A stretch of DNA of 64,000 bases from Guillardia theta CCMP2712 (taxonomy: Eukaryota > Cryptophyceae > Pyrenomonadales > Geminigeraceae). The position numbers were made by a program, and so were the translations under genes. Position 1 is the first letter of the stretch; each line of letters opens with the position of its first letter. The notes under the pieces are model-generated. The model did no database searches, had not been told where the DNA came from, and worked only from the letters and a program-made list of their open reading frames with translations. The stretch lies in NCBI RefSeq assembly GCF_000315625.1, contig NW_005434625.1, positions 482,098 to 546,097 of the forward strand, in the 5' to 3' direction. This document shows, in pieces, positions 10,144 through 22,300 of the stretch.

Positions 10144-13058
10144 ATGAGTTTTAACGCTTCCGACTCAGCCATGAAAGCGGAACGCAGGAAGTTGAGAAAG
10201 AAACGAGAGGAGGATGGCGAGGACGAGGACAATGGCGAGGACGAGGAGCAGCTGTAATGGTTACTGTGCGGATAGAATTGAAGGGCCGGGATGGGTCAAG
10301 ATGTGTTTCTTCATGTTTGACGGCTGTTGAGCTGTGTTATCATCCGAAGTTAATTTTCCTGACTTTCGCAAGAATTTGCAGGGGAATGGAAGAAAACATG
10401 GAGGAAGTGAAAGAGGTAAAGGAGAATGGAATTCGGTCCAACGCAGTGCTTGTTGAACAAGGTAAGCATCATTGCCGTGCGTGTTGTGGTGACTCCTTGG
10501 AAGGGAATCGGCCGAATTCCACAGCAGCACAGTATGAAGCCGAGCTACAAGAAATCAAAGCAAGAACGATGTACAATCTTATTGAGGAGGTGACAGTGGG
10601 TGCGGTGAAGAAGAGGTTGTTGCTATTGACGAACAGACAAGCTTCACTCTTCAACAAGAAGTCAGTGCAGAAACTGCTGGATGCCTTTGAGATCCCGCAC
10701 AAGCCAAAGCTGGTGATCAAACTTGTGCATTCGGAGCTCGGCATCAATCAGTTGAAGAGATATCGCACGGAGCATGAGGTAGTGATGAAAGGGAATCACG
10801 ATATCCGTGACGACTTCATGTATGATAATTATTTGTGGAGTCCACCCGGTCCTACTTACACGGAAGACGAGATTGAGCAGGGAGAGAACCGGCTGTGCCA
10901 GTTCTTCAGGGATGTGCTCGTTCCCCTGTGTGCTCAGACAAACGCGATCGTGTTAGCAGGATGTTCGGACTGGGACGTGATGTCTGCGGCGTTCTCGCGT
11001 GCGGTGAACCTGCAGAAGGCTTCGTGGGGGAGCGAGAAACCGTTCACTACGATAGGGTTCGGCTATCATTTCTGCTTCCACCTCAGCACCGAGACAGAAG
11101 GGACGATGGCCAATGACCTCTCCAATGCGTCGAATTTCTGGGCGAAGAAGCAGGACGTCATCGAGCGGTTCCTCCAATCGCGATGGGGAGACAAGAGCAA
11201 CTGGCTCAAGCAGGACATCGTGTCAGATTTCGACGACTACATCCTGTTTGATGCCATCAAGATCGATAACAAGGGGAATATCGAGGATGTTGAAGACACC
11301 ACTCCGTCGTCTACTCTGGAGAACATGATACTTGGTCACTTCACAGAGTCTTTGCCATGCATCTGCTTCCGAACAACAAGGAGCAACGCGGTTGTCACAA
11401 ACCAGGTTTGCACTGACATCCTTAACTCTGGGACGCCGATGGTGTTTCTTGATCTCAGAGAACGACCGTTGGTGGCGGAGGCAACCAGAGGTGAGAGGCT
11501 GCACAGGGCAATGGAGCACATCGTGCAGTATCGAACAGGTCTGATGGAGATGAATCAGAATGACCCTTACGACAACTGCAACCTTGCTTGGCTGCAGAGC
11601 ATAGTCTCTGGCTATGATGGGGCAGATGTCAAAGATGCGGTCTCGATTGATAGGACGTCGGAATGCATTCATGAGGCCATCACAAGGAGAGTGACGGAAG
11701 GGAAGAAGGGAAAGGTCGGGGATGGCGACCGTCTTCACGACATTCTGTCCATCGCTGACTTTCTTACCGACGAGCTGTGTCAAAACTTCTGGCAAAGAGA
11801 GCAGATCATGCAGAAGTTGGGCTACAAGCCTCACTTCGACGACTACGGTAAACTCAAGGTGTTCTACCGGGAGATGAGAACAACCTATCATTCCATCATC
11901 CGCGAGATGCTTGTCAACGGGAACTTCTACGGTCGCAATGTCTCAGACTTTTCGGGCCTTAGGCTGCTGATTCAAAAGCTGATCCGGATGGAGAGGATTC
12001 CTCTAGAGAACAGCATGGAAGGTCTCATGATCCTCAGACAGGCGTGGGACACCATCGACATCTGCACCTACATCTCCATCAAGTACAAGTGGGTTGCCAA
12101 GGTCGGGTACTTCCTCTTGCTCATCATCGCCGTTGCGTCGACAGCCGTGACGGTCATGAAGGAAAAAGTGGATCAGTGCATCGGGTACAGCGAGTGCCAG
12201 CACGAGGGGAGGACCAAGGTTGCCATCTTCCTGCTATCCTTGAGTGCTTCGGTGATCGGCTCCTTCATGGCCTACCTCAACCCGGTGACCCGCTGGCGCT
12301 CCCTCCGCAACATCGCGTCGAGGATCGAGAGCACGATCTGGATGTACAGGGCGAGGGTCGGGCCGTTTGCCATGACGCCTGGGGTAGTCGATGCTGCTGA
12401 GATGGCGCTGCGCGCCCGGCTCCTGTCCTTGAGGAACGAAATCTTAACTTCTGCTGACGTGACAGAGACGGCCTTCATGCGGGAGTACAGCCCTGGCATC
12501 TTCATGCACGGGCAGAGGGAAGCAACGAGGAGGAGGAAGAAGCGCCCGTCCAACGTGCTGATGCCGGAGGGGAACAGCCAAGACAACCACCAGAGCCCTG
12601 TTACCCCCCAGCTGTTCATCGACCTCAGAGTCCAGGAGATGATAGCGTTCTACCGCAAGAGGCTGCCTTCCTACAGGAACCAGTATAACATCTACCAGCT
12701 CCTCATCATCCTCAGCTCGGCGTGCGCAGCCATCCTCGCCTCCTTCGACATGCCGCAAGTGGCCGCCATCATAGTTTCCTTCTCTGCTTGCGTGGTGTCC
12801 TGGATGGAGTTTCATGGAACGAGGCAGAAGCTGGAGAGATACAACAAGTCCCTGATGAACCTAGTGAACATCGTCACGTGGTACGAGAGCATGACGGCGG
12901 TGGAGAAAGCGTCTCTGGAGAACATCACCACTTTGGTCATGCAGGTTGAAACAGCCATTATCGGGGAGAACAACTCGTGGTTGTCAGTGCCTTCCGCACA
13001 GAAGGACGAATCGAAGAGAGAGGAGGAGAAGGACCAGGAGGAAACCAGCTCTAAGTAG
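10144..13058 (+). CDS. SLOG-like plus tandem SLATT (DUF4231-like) membrane protein
   Basis: Exons 10144-10253, 10382-10461 and 10525-13058 close to 907 aa. The first exon encodes a short charged N terminus (MSFNASDSAMKAERRKLRKK). The alternative start at 10258 would read through the first intron. Residues about 75-370 form an alpha/beta domain with hydrophobic strands (KPKLVIKLV, NAIVLAGCSDWD, GTPMVFLDLRER), which I read as a SLOG/LSDAT-like fold by inference. Two 2-TM modules follow. TM pairs lie at about 584-608 and 627-650, followed by WRSLRNIASRIESTIWMYRA, and at about 784-804 and 807-828, followed by LERYNKSLMNLVNIVTWYES and a C-terminal VETAIIGENNSWLS. The RYN...W motif and terminal E...W match the SLATT/DUF4231 pattern. 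In bacteria SLOG and SLATT domains are linked to nucleotide-triggered, pore-forming defence effectors. The role in a protist is unknown. Confidence 0.75.
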
Positions 13059-13153
13059 AAAAGAGGCGTTGCCGCTGTCTCATGTGATAGTAAATGTTTT
13101 TCATCATTCCTTTAGCAATAAGTGTCGAAATGCACAAAGCCATGTCTGTGTTC

Positions 13154-13331
13154 TTTACTCAAAGTTAAGTTAAAGATCAGTGGGCCGGGCCCGGCGACTG
13201 TGAGAGGGCGGGCCCGTCCGATCACGCCACAGACCGTGTGCAGCCGCAGGGCGGCGGCCGCGCACTCACTGCGGCCGACCGACCGCTTGGGTTGTGGTGG
13301 GGATGTGGGACGGAGCTTGGCCCTCTCTCCA
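13154..13331. repeat. Shared 20-mer plus GC-rich block
   Basis: It begins with the same TTTACTCAAAGTTAAGTTAA as at 5526 and runs into a strongly GC-rich stretch (GGGCCGGGCCCGGC and similar). It lies directly upstream of the fibrillin start. An ORF extends through it in frame with fibrillin, but its composition is unlike the protein. Confidence 0.45.
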
Positions 13332-14618
13332 ATGCTGGGGACACGAAGACCGGCGATGGCGGGGCTGCTCCTGCTGTGCATGGCACCGGCATGCTGGAGC
13401 TTCCTGCTCCCTCCTCCCGCCTTGATGTCTGCAAAAGTTGGACGTCGTCTCGCAGAGTTTCGACAGCCATTGCTGGTGCGACCAGCGGTGGCAAGGAGTG
13501 AAGCCGGTGCGATGGTGAGCGAAGTACTGCAGCTGATCAATGGGACGGACCGTGGAGCAGACGCAGAGGCCCTTCCCCTGCCGAAGCGAAGATCTCTTTA
13601 TGAGAAACTGGATTTCCTCGAAAGGAACTCTAGAAATGAAGACTACGTCAAGACGGACCTTGCTTTGGGAAACTACGAAGTAGGATTCGTGGGGGAGAAA
13701 CGAGCTACAAATGAAGTGAATCAGACGGTGTCAAGTCAAGCAGGGGGGTACTGGAGGGGGAAACTGGGAAGATCTATCTTTGAGACGACTGGTTTGTATC
13801 AGAACCTCGTGAGAATGCCAAGGGATGAAATCCCTCGTTACGTTCAGAATGGGCTGAAGCAGTCGGTGACAAGGAAGCAAAATGAGCGCAATCCTAACAT
13901 AAACAGCGGCATAGGAATACGGGCCAGCTCCGATATGCAAGACACTGAGATCGTTGCTGTCAACCTCGTCTGTGCCAAATTTCTACAAATCCTTTCAATC
14001 TCAGTGGTGTTGGTGGGTATTGTGACAGAGCTGAACGAGGAGCAGCGTGTTGCGATTAGGAAGAGAGCGGTTGAGACAGGGCGAGCTCAGAGACTGGGGA
14101 GTGACTGGCAAGGAGAAGACGACCATCCTCAACCAACGCAGAACACAGTCCGCGTCGACTTCTCCTCTCCCCTCATCGCGTTTGGCCCTGCCCCACTGCA
14201 AAGGTTTCTCAAGCTGAGCGTCGGGCCTTCGACTGATGTCTTCCTCGACACGACATACGTTGACGACAAGATTCGTCTGGGGAGAGGAGCAACTAGCGGG
14301 AGTCGATTCGTCTTCCAGCGAGTAGGGGACGAATCAAGTCAAGCAACTCTATGGCGGTCCCTAGTGGCTGCCCCGGCTCCTGTCCCAGGCAAGAAGATCG
14401 GTCTTGCCATCTTCGTCGTCGTAGCTGCAAAGCTTCTGGCAACCATCGCGATGCTCTTCATGCAGGCAGCGCCTGCCACCGCGCTCATGAGTGTTCTTAC
14501 CTACCTCGCCATCCCCCTCAAGATCTCTGCATGGCTCAAGGTGGGGGTCTTGTGCCTGCTCGCCTTCCTTTTCAACCAATCAGGAGGAGTTGTGGAGGGA
14601 GAGGAAACGAGTAGCTAG
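13332..14618 (+). CDS. Plastid fibrillin (PAP/plastid-lipid-associated protein)
   Basis: The gene is one uninterrupted exon encoding 428 aa from ATG 13332. The start was chosen because it opens a signal peptide (MLGTRRPAMAGLLLLCMAPA) followed by CWSF. A Phe at this point is the hallmark of bipartite targeting into complex red plastids. The body matches PAP_fibrillin: a helical start (MVSEVLQLINGTD), a beta-rich core (NYEVGFVGEKRA, GGYWRGKLGRSIFETTGLYQ, VRVDFSSPLIAFG) and the lipocalin-like end VFLDTTYVDDKIRLGRG. Family members bind lipids in plastoglobules and thylakoids. Unusually, the C terminus adds about three hydrophobic segments (IGLAIFVVVAAKLLATIAML and two more), suggesting membrane anchoring beyond the usual domain. 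The upstream in-frame ATG at 13122 lies 5' of the GC-rich repeat and is less likely. Confidence 0.85.
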   Translation: MLGTRRPAMAGLLLLCMAPACWSFLLPPPALMSAKVGRRLAEFRQPLLVRPAVARSEAGAMVSEVLQLINGTDRGADAEALPLPKRRSLYEKLDFLERNSRNEDYVKTDLALGNYEVGFVGEKRATNEVNQTVSSQAGGYWRGKLGRSIFETTGLYQNLVRMPRDEIPRYVQNGLKQSVTRKQNERNPNINSGIGIRASSDMQDTEIVAVNLVCAKFLQILSISVVLVGIVTELNEEQRVAIRKRAVETGRAQRLGSDWQGEDDHPQPTQNTVRVDFSSPLIAFGPAPLQRFLKLSVGPSTDVFLDTTYVDDKIRLGRGATSGSRFVFQRVGDESSQATLWRSLVAAPAPVPGKKIGLAIFVVVAAKLLATIAMLFMQAAPATALMSVLTYLAIPLKISAWLKVGVLCLLAFLFNQSGGVVEGEETSS

Positions 14619-15273
14619 ACGCTACCAACCGTCCTTCTTCCTTCTCCCGCCTACCCTCTCCTCGCCCGACCCATGCTCCCCTCCGTCATTGCACTTGGGA
14701 CACAATTTTTCTGCTATATCTGGGTGGGATTTTATTGAAATTGATTTTGCCATGCTCTTCAAGTTTATTGATACCAATAAATATTTTGAAGCTTATATTC
14801 CGGATTCTTCCCCTTTTATTGTTGATTCGCCCAACGGAAATCACTTGCGGTTGAACAGGAGGGGTAGTGAAACAGGAGGGGGCGAGCGAGGAGGGAGAGG
14901 AGACGAGCAGCAAGTCAGGCCTAGCAAGAGCCTTGGAGTCAGAGCACAAGAACAGAGTCAAGGCATCCTGCTCGCAGTTAGGACTGCCGGACAGCCTAGA
15001 GGGTAGAGCAGAGTGACTTGTCTGGCTTCGAGCTGGCGGGGGGAAAGTCGGAGCAGGCACGGCGGCGAGCATGCATTCTAGGTGGAGACTGGGCACTGCG
15101 AGGAGCGGCGGGTGAGGATCTACCAGCAACCTTGGGTCGAAGAGCTCTGCCTTGCAGCATGAGTGTGGTGGTCCGATAGAAGCACGCAGGGGTGGAGTCC
15201 GAAGAGACGGGAACGGGAGGGTGCATCGGGTGTGTTGTAGGAGACGACTTTTGATTGACGGGCAAGGGGCAAG
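14619..15273. other. Intergenic, nothing clear
   Basis: I see no gene. There is an AT-rich patch at about 14700-14830 and a purine-rich patch at about 14860-14960. The downstream part probably holds the 5' region of the coiled-coil gene. Confidence 0.4.
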
Positions 15274-18200
15274 ATGCCGCCGAGAGCGAACACGAAGACG
15301 CCGCTCGACAAGCGACTGTCTGCCAACGCTGGCAAGGAGGAGATGTCGAACTGGAACATAGCCGAGCTGAAGCAGAATCTGCAGGTCTGACCTTTTACGA
15401 CGTTATGGCTGGTTGCGCTGACATGTCCTCTGATCTTGTCTTGGACTCACAGGAGGACAGTGCCATCCTCGAACAGACCCTCCGAGAGGCGAACAGGCTG
15501 CTGGGCGACTCAACAGGGTCGCCGCTGATCGACGTCGGGGGGATAGTGAACAAGTAACTCTCTTGTGATCTATTGGCTGGCTCGACTGATGGATGTCGCC
15601 ATCGCCAGGGATGTTGCGGCAAGGAAGCTGAGGAACGCTTCTGACTGGGGTGACGATCATGCTCACCATAGAGAAGATTTCAGCTCCGGTGAGCTCAACT
15701 GAGGAAGAGAGGTTCTCGCGTGCTGAGCAGGGACGAAAATCTGCAGGTACCTTCATGACTGAGCTGGACACCAGCTCGGTAGCAAGCGCCCCAACGGTCG
15801 TGGGCGGTGCCAAGGTGACGATGTCGGAGGAGCTCGCGCTGAGACTCTCGGTACTCCCTCCCCCTGCTGAGCTGGGAGGTGTGAGGAATGTTGGCAGGTG
15901 CTGGAGCAGGCGATAGGGAAGGAGGCAGTGAAGGTGCTGCAGAGCTGTGTGCAGTCGGACCTGGACCAGGTAGCGAAGACGGTGAAGCAGCAGAGCTCGA
16001 GCAAGGATGGGGGGCGGCAGACGTCGGAAGTGAGCGAGACGATCGCGGAACTGGAAGGCAGGATCGTGGAGGAAGAGGCCTTGAAGCTGTCAGCCCTAGA
16101 GCAAGTGAACGCGCTCAAGGAGAACCTGAGGATGCAGAACACGAGGGTGCTGGAGCTACAGGACAAGCTCGCGCTGCTCGACTCGACGAGCCAGGAGGGG
16201 GGGGAACTGCTCAAGAAGAAGGAGACGGAGATCAAGAGTCTTAAAGAGGAGCTGCTGGCCGTGCAGGTGAGAGGGAGGAGGAGGGGAAGGAGGAGGAGGA
16301 GAGGCTGTTTCTGTTTGCTGAGAAATGTTGCACAGCACAAGACAAGGATGGAAGAGAACGAGAGGTTGAAGCTGGTTGACAGGTGACTCGCTGCAGTGAG
16401 GGGGGGCGGGAGCTCAGACGTGCGCGTCCTGTGCAGGCTGAGGAAGAAGGACGTGGAGATGGCAAAGACGAAGGAGTCGATGGACAAGATGACGATGCAG
16501 CTGCAGAGGTTGGCGGAGGAGAGGGACAGCATGCATGCCCAGTTCGACGAGCTGCAGAGGCGCTACCAGGACGCGCAGCTCCGTTGCTCGAACCTTCAGC
16601 AGGACCTCGACAAGCATCAGAGCGCAGAGAGAGTGCTCAAGAGGAATTTACAGCTCCAGGTGCTTGCTCCCTTCCCTCCTCCCCTCTTCCTCCCTCTTCT
16701 CCCTCGCTCCCCTCTTCCCTTCTCCCTGCTCCCATCCAGTCCTGCTCCACTCTCCTTTCGTTACTTCACTCCGCTTCCCTTTCCTGTTCAGTTCCTTTAT
16801 CTACGTCAACCCCCCATTCTTAGCGTGTGCCCTTGCCCACTGTCCAAAATTGTCGCTCCTCCGATTGGCAGCTGACTTGCCCTCCCTTCCTCTCCTTGGC
16901 CTTCAGATGCCTGAGGAGGTGAAGAGAGTCGTCAAGAGGGTCGAGGAGCTGGACAAGCAGAACAGGGAGCTGCAGGAGAAGCTGAAGCAGAGCAAGGACC
17001 ACGAGAACCATGCGGACATGCTGCGGAAGAACAGGATCGAGATCACCGAGTTGAGAGTGTCCAACAAGACTCTGTCCGCCAAGGTTGATGAGCTGAAGAA
17101 GGAGAAGGAGCTGCTGGAGAAGAAGTCGGAGAGCGAGCGGAGGCTGCTGGAAAACAGGACCCGCAACTTGTTCGACCTCAATGTCAAGAGCACGCAGAAG
17201 CTGCAGGGAGAGCTGGACCTGAGGATAGCGGAGAGGCTGCATAACCGATCGGCCGACAATGAGGTGGAGGAGGGCAGAGGGAAGGGGGGACAGAGGGGGT
17301 GGTGGGATAGATGAGAGGAAGAGGGAAGCAGAGAGGATGGGGTTGGCATGGAGAGCGTGGTGGTTTCCGGGCGGGGGAGGAAAGAGCAGGAGGACGTAGG
17401 AAGAGCGGGAGGAGCTGAATGAACGAGCAGGTCGCGTCGTTGAGGAGGAGAAACCTGGAGTTGCTGGGGCAGATCAACGCCCTTGACGAGCAGAAGATGG
17501 CGGCTGAGAACAAGCTCAGGGATGCAGAGAGGAAGAGCAGGGTAAGAGAGGGATCGAGGAAGAGGAGAGGATGAGGACGGTGGGACTGAGGCCGGAGGGC
17601 GGGGAGGGGAGGAGGAAGGGAATCTTTCCCAGCTAAGAGACACTCCTTGATGTGCAGGAACTCAAGGACAAGCTCGAGCTGTACGCCACGATCCACCGGA
17701 TCGACTTGGGGAAGTTGCAGTTCTCCTCTGATCTCAACACTGAGGAGGAGCTTTCTGCGTTCCTCGGCGACTCCTCCGCGTCCTCCCAGGGCAGGAAGAA
17801 GAAGATCCGCACGCAGAGCAGGAGCGTCACGCCCGGCCTGTTTTCTCGCCCTCCTCCCTCCGCCGAAGACCAGAAGCGCTCTCAGAGCGCACAGCCGGGA
17901 GGAGGAAACTGGAGCGGAGCCGCGGCTGAGATGTCGACGACAACTGGGGAGCAAGTGTGTGCAAGAAATCACACCTTCCCTCCTCTACCACCACCTCCAC
18001 CTCCTCATCAACCTCCTCCTCCTCCTTTCTTTCTCCTCTTCCTCCTCTTCGTTCGGTGACTTGCAGGAGCAGGTGAGGGCTTCGGCGAGGATGGAGGCGG
18101 AGGAGGAGAGCTTGGAGGGGCTGAAGGCGAAGGTGGCACAGCTGCAGGCGAAGCTGACGGGAGAGGAGAAGACGAAGACGAACGCGCAGGAGAAGGTCAT

Positions 18201-19253
18201 TGCGCTAGCTGAGCAGCTGGTGGAGAAGGATCGGCAGATCACTGCTTTACAGGTCTCCTCCTCCTCCTCCTCCTCCTCCTCCTCCCTCCGCCTTCTCCTC
18301 CTCTTCCCCCCATCTCCTCCGCCTTCCCTGCCTCCTCCTCCTCCTATCTCCTCCGTTCCCTCCTTCTTCTCTGCCCTTCCCTCCCTCCCTCCCTCTCCTC
18401 CCCTTCGGTCTCCTCCTGCAGTTGACTGAGAAAGTGGCAGAGCTCGCTTGATGCTGAGAAGGAGACAAAGAAAAAGAAGAAGAAGAGCGAGAGGCTGAGA
18501 GACCTTGAGGGGCAGGTGAGGAGGGGGAGGGAGGCGGCGAAGAGAAGGGAGGAGCAAGGGGAGGAGGGAGAAGAGGAGGGGGAGGAGGGAGGAGGAAGTG
18601 AAGAACGGGGGAAGAGGAGGAGGAGGAAGTGGAGGAGGGGAGAAGAGGAGGGGGAGGAGAGAGGAGCGCTGAAGAGAGGATGTCAGGTTCTGTCCCTCAT
18701 TACTAAGGTGAGGGAGACGGAGATGGATAAGGACCAGGTGGAGATCAAACTCAACGAGAAGGAGGAAGAGACCAAGGTCAAGGCCCGTAAGATCGGCGAG
18801 CTGATCTTCAAAGTCAGCCAGCTGGAGGAGGAGAAAGCGAGGATCATTGAAGAGCTCGCGGAAGTCCGTATACAGGCAAGCCCCTTCGTCTTGCCTTCTC
18901 CCTCCTCTTTCTCCTCCCTCTTCCTTCTCCTCCCTCCTCCTTCTCCCTCATTCATCACAACTTGTACTCCCTTGTGCTGCTCCGCCCACTGCTACCTCCC
19001 TCCTCCCTCCTCTGTCCGTTCCCCTCCCTCCTGCTCTTTCCCTCATCCGCATCATCTGACCCGAGCGTAGGCTGCACGACAAACGAAACCTGAGGCGGAC
19101 CCCAAGAGCTCGACGATGCCGCCCCGGGTCATACGGGAGGAGAGCCTGGGGGCGGGGAGAATGAAGATAAGCTCTTCGTTGAACCGACCGCTCAAGGAGG
19201 AAACCTTCTCCGCCACCATGGACAGGGATAGGAGCGAAGATATCAAGACATGA
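15274..19253 (+). CDS. Multi-exon coiled-coil protein
   Basis: The start is ATG 15274 (MPPRANTKTPLDKRLSANAG). About a dozen exons follow, each a stretch of heptad-rich, charged helix: EDSAILEQTLREANRLLGD, IAELEGRIVEEEALKLSALE, LQRLAEERDSMHAQFDELQR, EEVKRVVKRVEELDKQNREL, LKDKLELYATIHRIDLGKLQ, LKAKVAQLQAKLTGEEKTKT and KDQVEIKLNEKEEETKVKAR. The last exon ends in a basic/Ser-rich tail closing at TGA 19251-19253. The fifth of these stretches is followed by a Ser/Arg-rich, non-helical segment (SRSVTPGLFSRPPPSAEDQK). Introns are almost pure pyrimidine on this strand (for example 16660-16900 and 18255-18420). No globular domain is visible. A cytoskeletal or centrosomal role is plausible from composition and from its convergent Sfi1-like neighbour, but this is inference. 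Internal exon boundaries were only partly resolved. Confidence 0.75.
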
Positions 19254-19370
19254 GCTACTGTACATTACCACAACAACCGACTCGCACTACCTCTGCCCTC
19301 CTCCTTGCCCCTCCTCCTCCCTTGCCCACTCCTGCCAGCCTCCTCCTGCTCCTCCTGCTCTTCCTTCATC

Positions 19371-22300
19371 TCATCCGTTCCTCGGCGTCGGCTCTCGAGT
19401 GTCCTCCCATGCGATGCTTCCTCCACTCACTCTCCTGCCCTCGTCCAAGGCCCCGAAGCTGACGCGAGGGACCAGGAGGTTCCTGCCGGCGAGCGGAGAG
19501 GAGCGATGAAGGGAAAGTGAGGGAGAAAGCTCGCGGGAGAAGAGGACCCGGACCCTGTTGGAGGTGTCGGAGGTGAGGACGAAGATCCGCCAGAGAGCGA
19601 AGCCGAGCTCGAGGAGGAGGCGGTGGAACATGCCCCCTGCAGGCACGAGTGAGGGAAGGGGGAGAAGAGGAGGGAGGGAGGAACGCGAGGGAGAGGAGGG
19701 AGGGAGGAAGAGGAGGGAGGGAGGAACGCGAGGGAGAGGAGGGAGGGAGGAAGAGAAGGGAGGGAGGAACGCGAGGAAGAGGAGGGAGGGAGGAACGCGA
19801 GGGGGGGAGGGAGGGAGGGAGGAAGAGGAGGGAGGGAGGAACGCGAGGGGAGGAGGGAGGGAGGGAGGGAGGAACGCGAGGGAGAGGAGGGAGGGAGGAA
19901 GAGGAGGGAGGAAGGTTGGCATGTTGGCGGGGGAGGGGGACAGGAAGAAGTAGAGAGGAGCAGAAGCATGCGAGTTACCCTGCCGAGAGAGGAAGGAGTC
20001 GATGCGGGAGCATGCGACTTCACGCATGAAGAAAGCTTTGGAGGAGGAGGAAGCTATCGGGAGGACGAGAGTGAAGAGTTCCTTGGAGAGGCTGCGGAGC
20101 TCGACCTCGAGTGCTTGAACCTCCTGCACCACTGCCTCCTCCAGCTTCCCCCCTACACCACCTTCTCCTCCTCTCTCCCCTCCACAGACACCACCTGCTC
20201 CACCATGTTCTCCCTGCTCTGCTCGTCCTGCCCTGGCCAAAGACGACCTCCCACCTTCTGACGCCTCCTTCGCTTCCTCGGCCACTTCCGTCAGCCTCGA
20301 GCCCTTCTTGTCGCTCAGCATCGCCGTTCTCCTGTGTGCTGCGATCTCTTCCTCGATCGCGAGCTCCCATGCTGGCGATTTTGACTGCCTCGAGGCCCCG
20401 GGGGGAGGAGAAACTTCGTTGGCGATCCTCACCAGACGAGAGAGCCGCTGATCCTCTCCTCCTCGCGGCGTCGAGATGACCTGCTCCACCTCTGTGTCCC
20501 TCAGCCTCCCATCTTGAGCACCAGGAGGAGAAGGAGGAGGAGAAGGCATCGTAGCAGGAGGAGGAGGAGGAGGAGCGGGAGCAGGCAGCTCTTCAGTCGT
20601 CCTCGTCCTGCTGGGCACGGCTGGCTCAGAAGATAGCATCTTCTGCAGCTTCGAGCAGTCGCTCTCGAGCTCCAGGAGCTCCTTGTCCAACAGGACCTCG
20701 CCACCCCTCGCCTCCTCCGCCTGCCCCCGGGCTGACTGCGGGACCATGTCGTAGGAGAGGTCAAGAGGAGCCTCGCGGAGCAGGGAGAACCCCCGGTCAG
20801 GAGGGGACCAGACAGAGGCCACAGAGCGCATGCTGGAGTCCTGCAGGAACGAGCGGAAAGCGGTCCTCATCGTCTTCTCCCTGTCCGCGAAGTTGCCGCG
20901 GCAGAAGGACAGGAGCATCTGCGCCTGCCGGTGAACGCGGAGGAAGGAGATGTCCGCCCAGCGGGTGAAGGAGCCAATGAGGAGAGACTTGAGGATAGCG
21001 CGCTCCTGTCTCTTGCCTCCTCCTCCTCCTCCTCCTTCCCTGCTAGCCTCTGCCTCCTCTCCTCCTGCTCGGGAGAGCTTCCCCTGCTGTGCCCTCATGG
21101 ACTTGATCCACTTGCCTGCCGTTGTGTTGCCGGACAGGATCGTGCTCTCTCCCTCCTCCTTCTCTCCCTCCCTGGCGCTCTTCTCCGGCAGCAGCTTGTG
21201 CTCAGCCCACCAAGTCTGCAGCCGGAGGAGAGCCTTGAGGTGGAAGAGGAGCTGGGAGGACCAGAGGAGGAAGCAGCGGGAGCAGAGGAGCCTTCGGTGA
21301 ACTGAGGATGCGAACAGCAGCGACGAGGCCTTCCACGACGCCTCCTCCACCTGCTTCCTCCATGCACACAGTACGAGGTGCTGCGTGCTGATGTCTCTGC
21401 TGCTGGCTAGGAAGACTCTCCTCCTCCTCAGCTTCTTCATCACCGTCTTGTACCTCGTCCACCTCGCCATCCTAACTCGGAGGGAGCGGCGGGTACGAAA
21501 CGAAGTATAAGATCTGAAGGTTCGTGAGAAGAGAAAACAAAAAGAGCATGGGGAGAGAAGGAGGGGGAAGGAAGCGAACTGAACTGATCGGGGGTCAAGA
21601 AAGCAGGAAGGCAGGAAAGAATGAGGGAAGGGGGAGGGGGAAGGAGGGAGGAGGGAGGAGGGAGGAGGGAGGATTGGTTGAAAGCATACAAAGAGGAAGA
21701 GCGAAGCGTCTACCTCGCCGACTTGCTCTTTGTCACCCAGGCGCTCCATGCAAGCACATGCTCTGCTGCCATGGCTCGCAGATTTCTCGCCAGCATCTTG
21801 GAAGCCGCACGGGAGATCATAGACAGTTCAAACCACCTGCGGACAGTCTCCTGCCCAGTCCTCCTCCTCCTCGTCTCCTGCATCCTCGTCGCCTCCTCTT
21901 CCCACTCAGCGAGCATGAAGGACTGACGGGACCAGCGAGCCCAGCTCTGCAGGACGAGGAGGAGGAGGACGCCGTTCCTTCGGAAGGAGCGGGAGGAGAG
22001 GAGCCACAACTCATCCATCTGCCTCTGCGCCGCATGCAGCTGAGTGACGAAACTCCAGGAGCTCACGACGGCGGCCTGACAGCCTCGGACGTCAAAACTT
22101 CAAGAAGGAGGTCAAGGAAACGAGAAAGCAACCTTGGCTCTCGCAATCTTCTCCTCCTCTTCTCTCGTGACTCTCCCCCTGCTCCTCGCCATCACGTTGG
22201 CGACTTTCCTCCATCGGCCGAACACGATCATGATCGCTTGCCCCGCCCGCACCTGCTCCGCCCTCCTCCCAACCTGCTCCACCACCATCATCCTCAGACA

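Noticed and set aside
10257-10524. ORF start at 10257-10259 for the SLOG/SLATT-like protein
   Set aside because: This reads through two good introns (donors at 10254 and 10462). The spliced model from 10144 has a sensible charged N terminus and closes in frame.
10144-13058. Bacterial contamination as a source of the SLATT, DGQHR or GluR0-like genes
   Set aside because: All have spliceosomal introns and sit among clear eukaryotic genes.
13122-13331. 70-residue N-terminal extension of fibrillin
   Set aside because: It crosses the GC-rich repeat and the shared 20-mer and would bury the signal peptide. The Met at 13332 is the better start.
19558-20029. Gly/Arg/Glu-rich plus-strand ORFs
   Set aside because: They are produced by the purine minisatellite. 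The conserved Trp-repeat exons are on the opposite strand.
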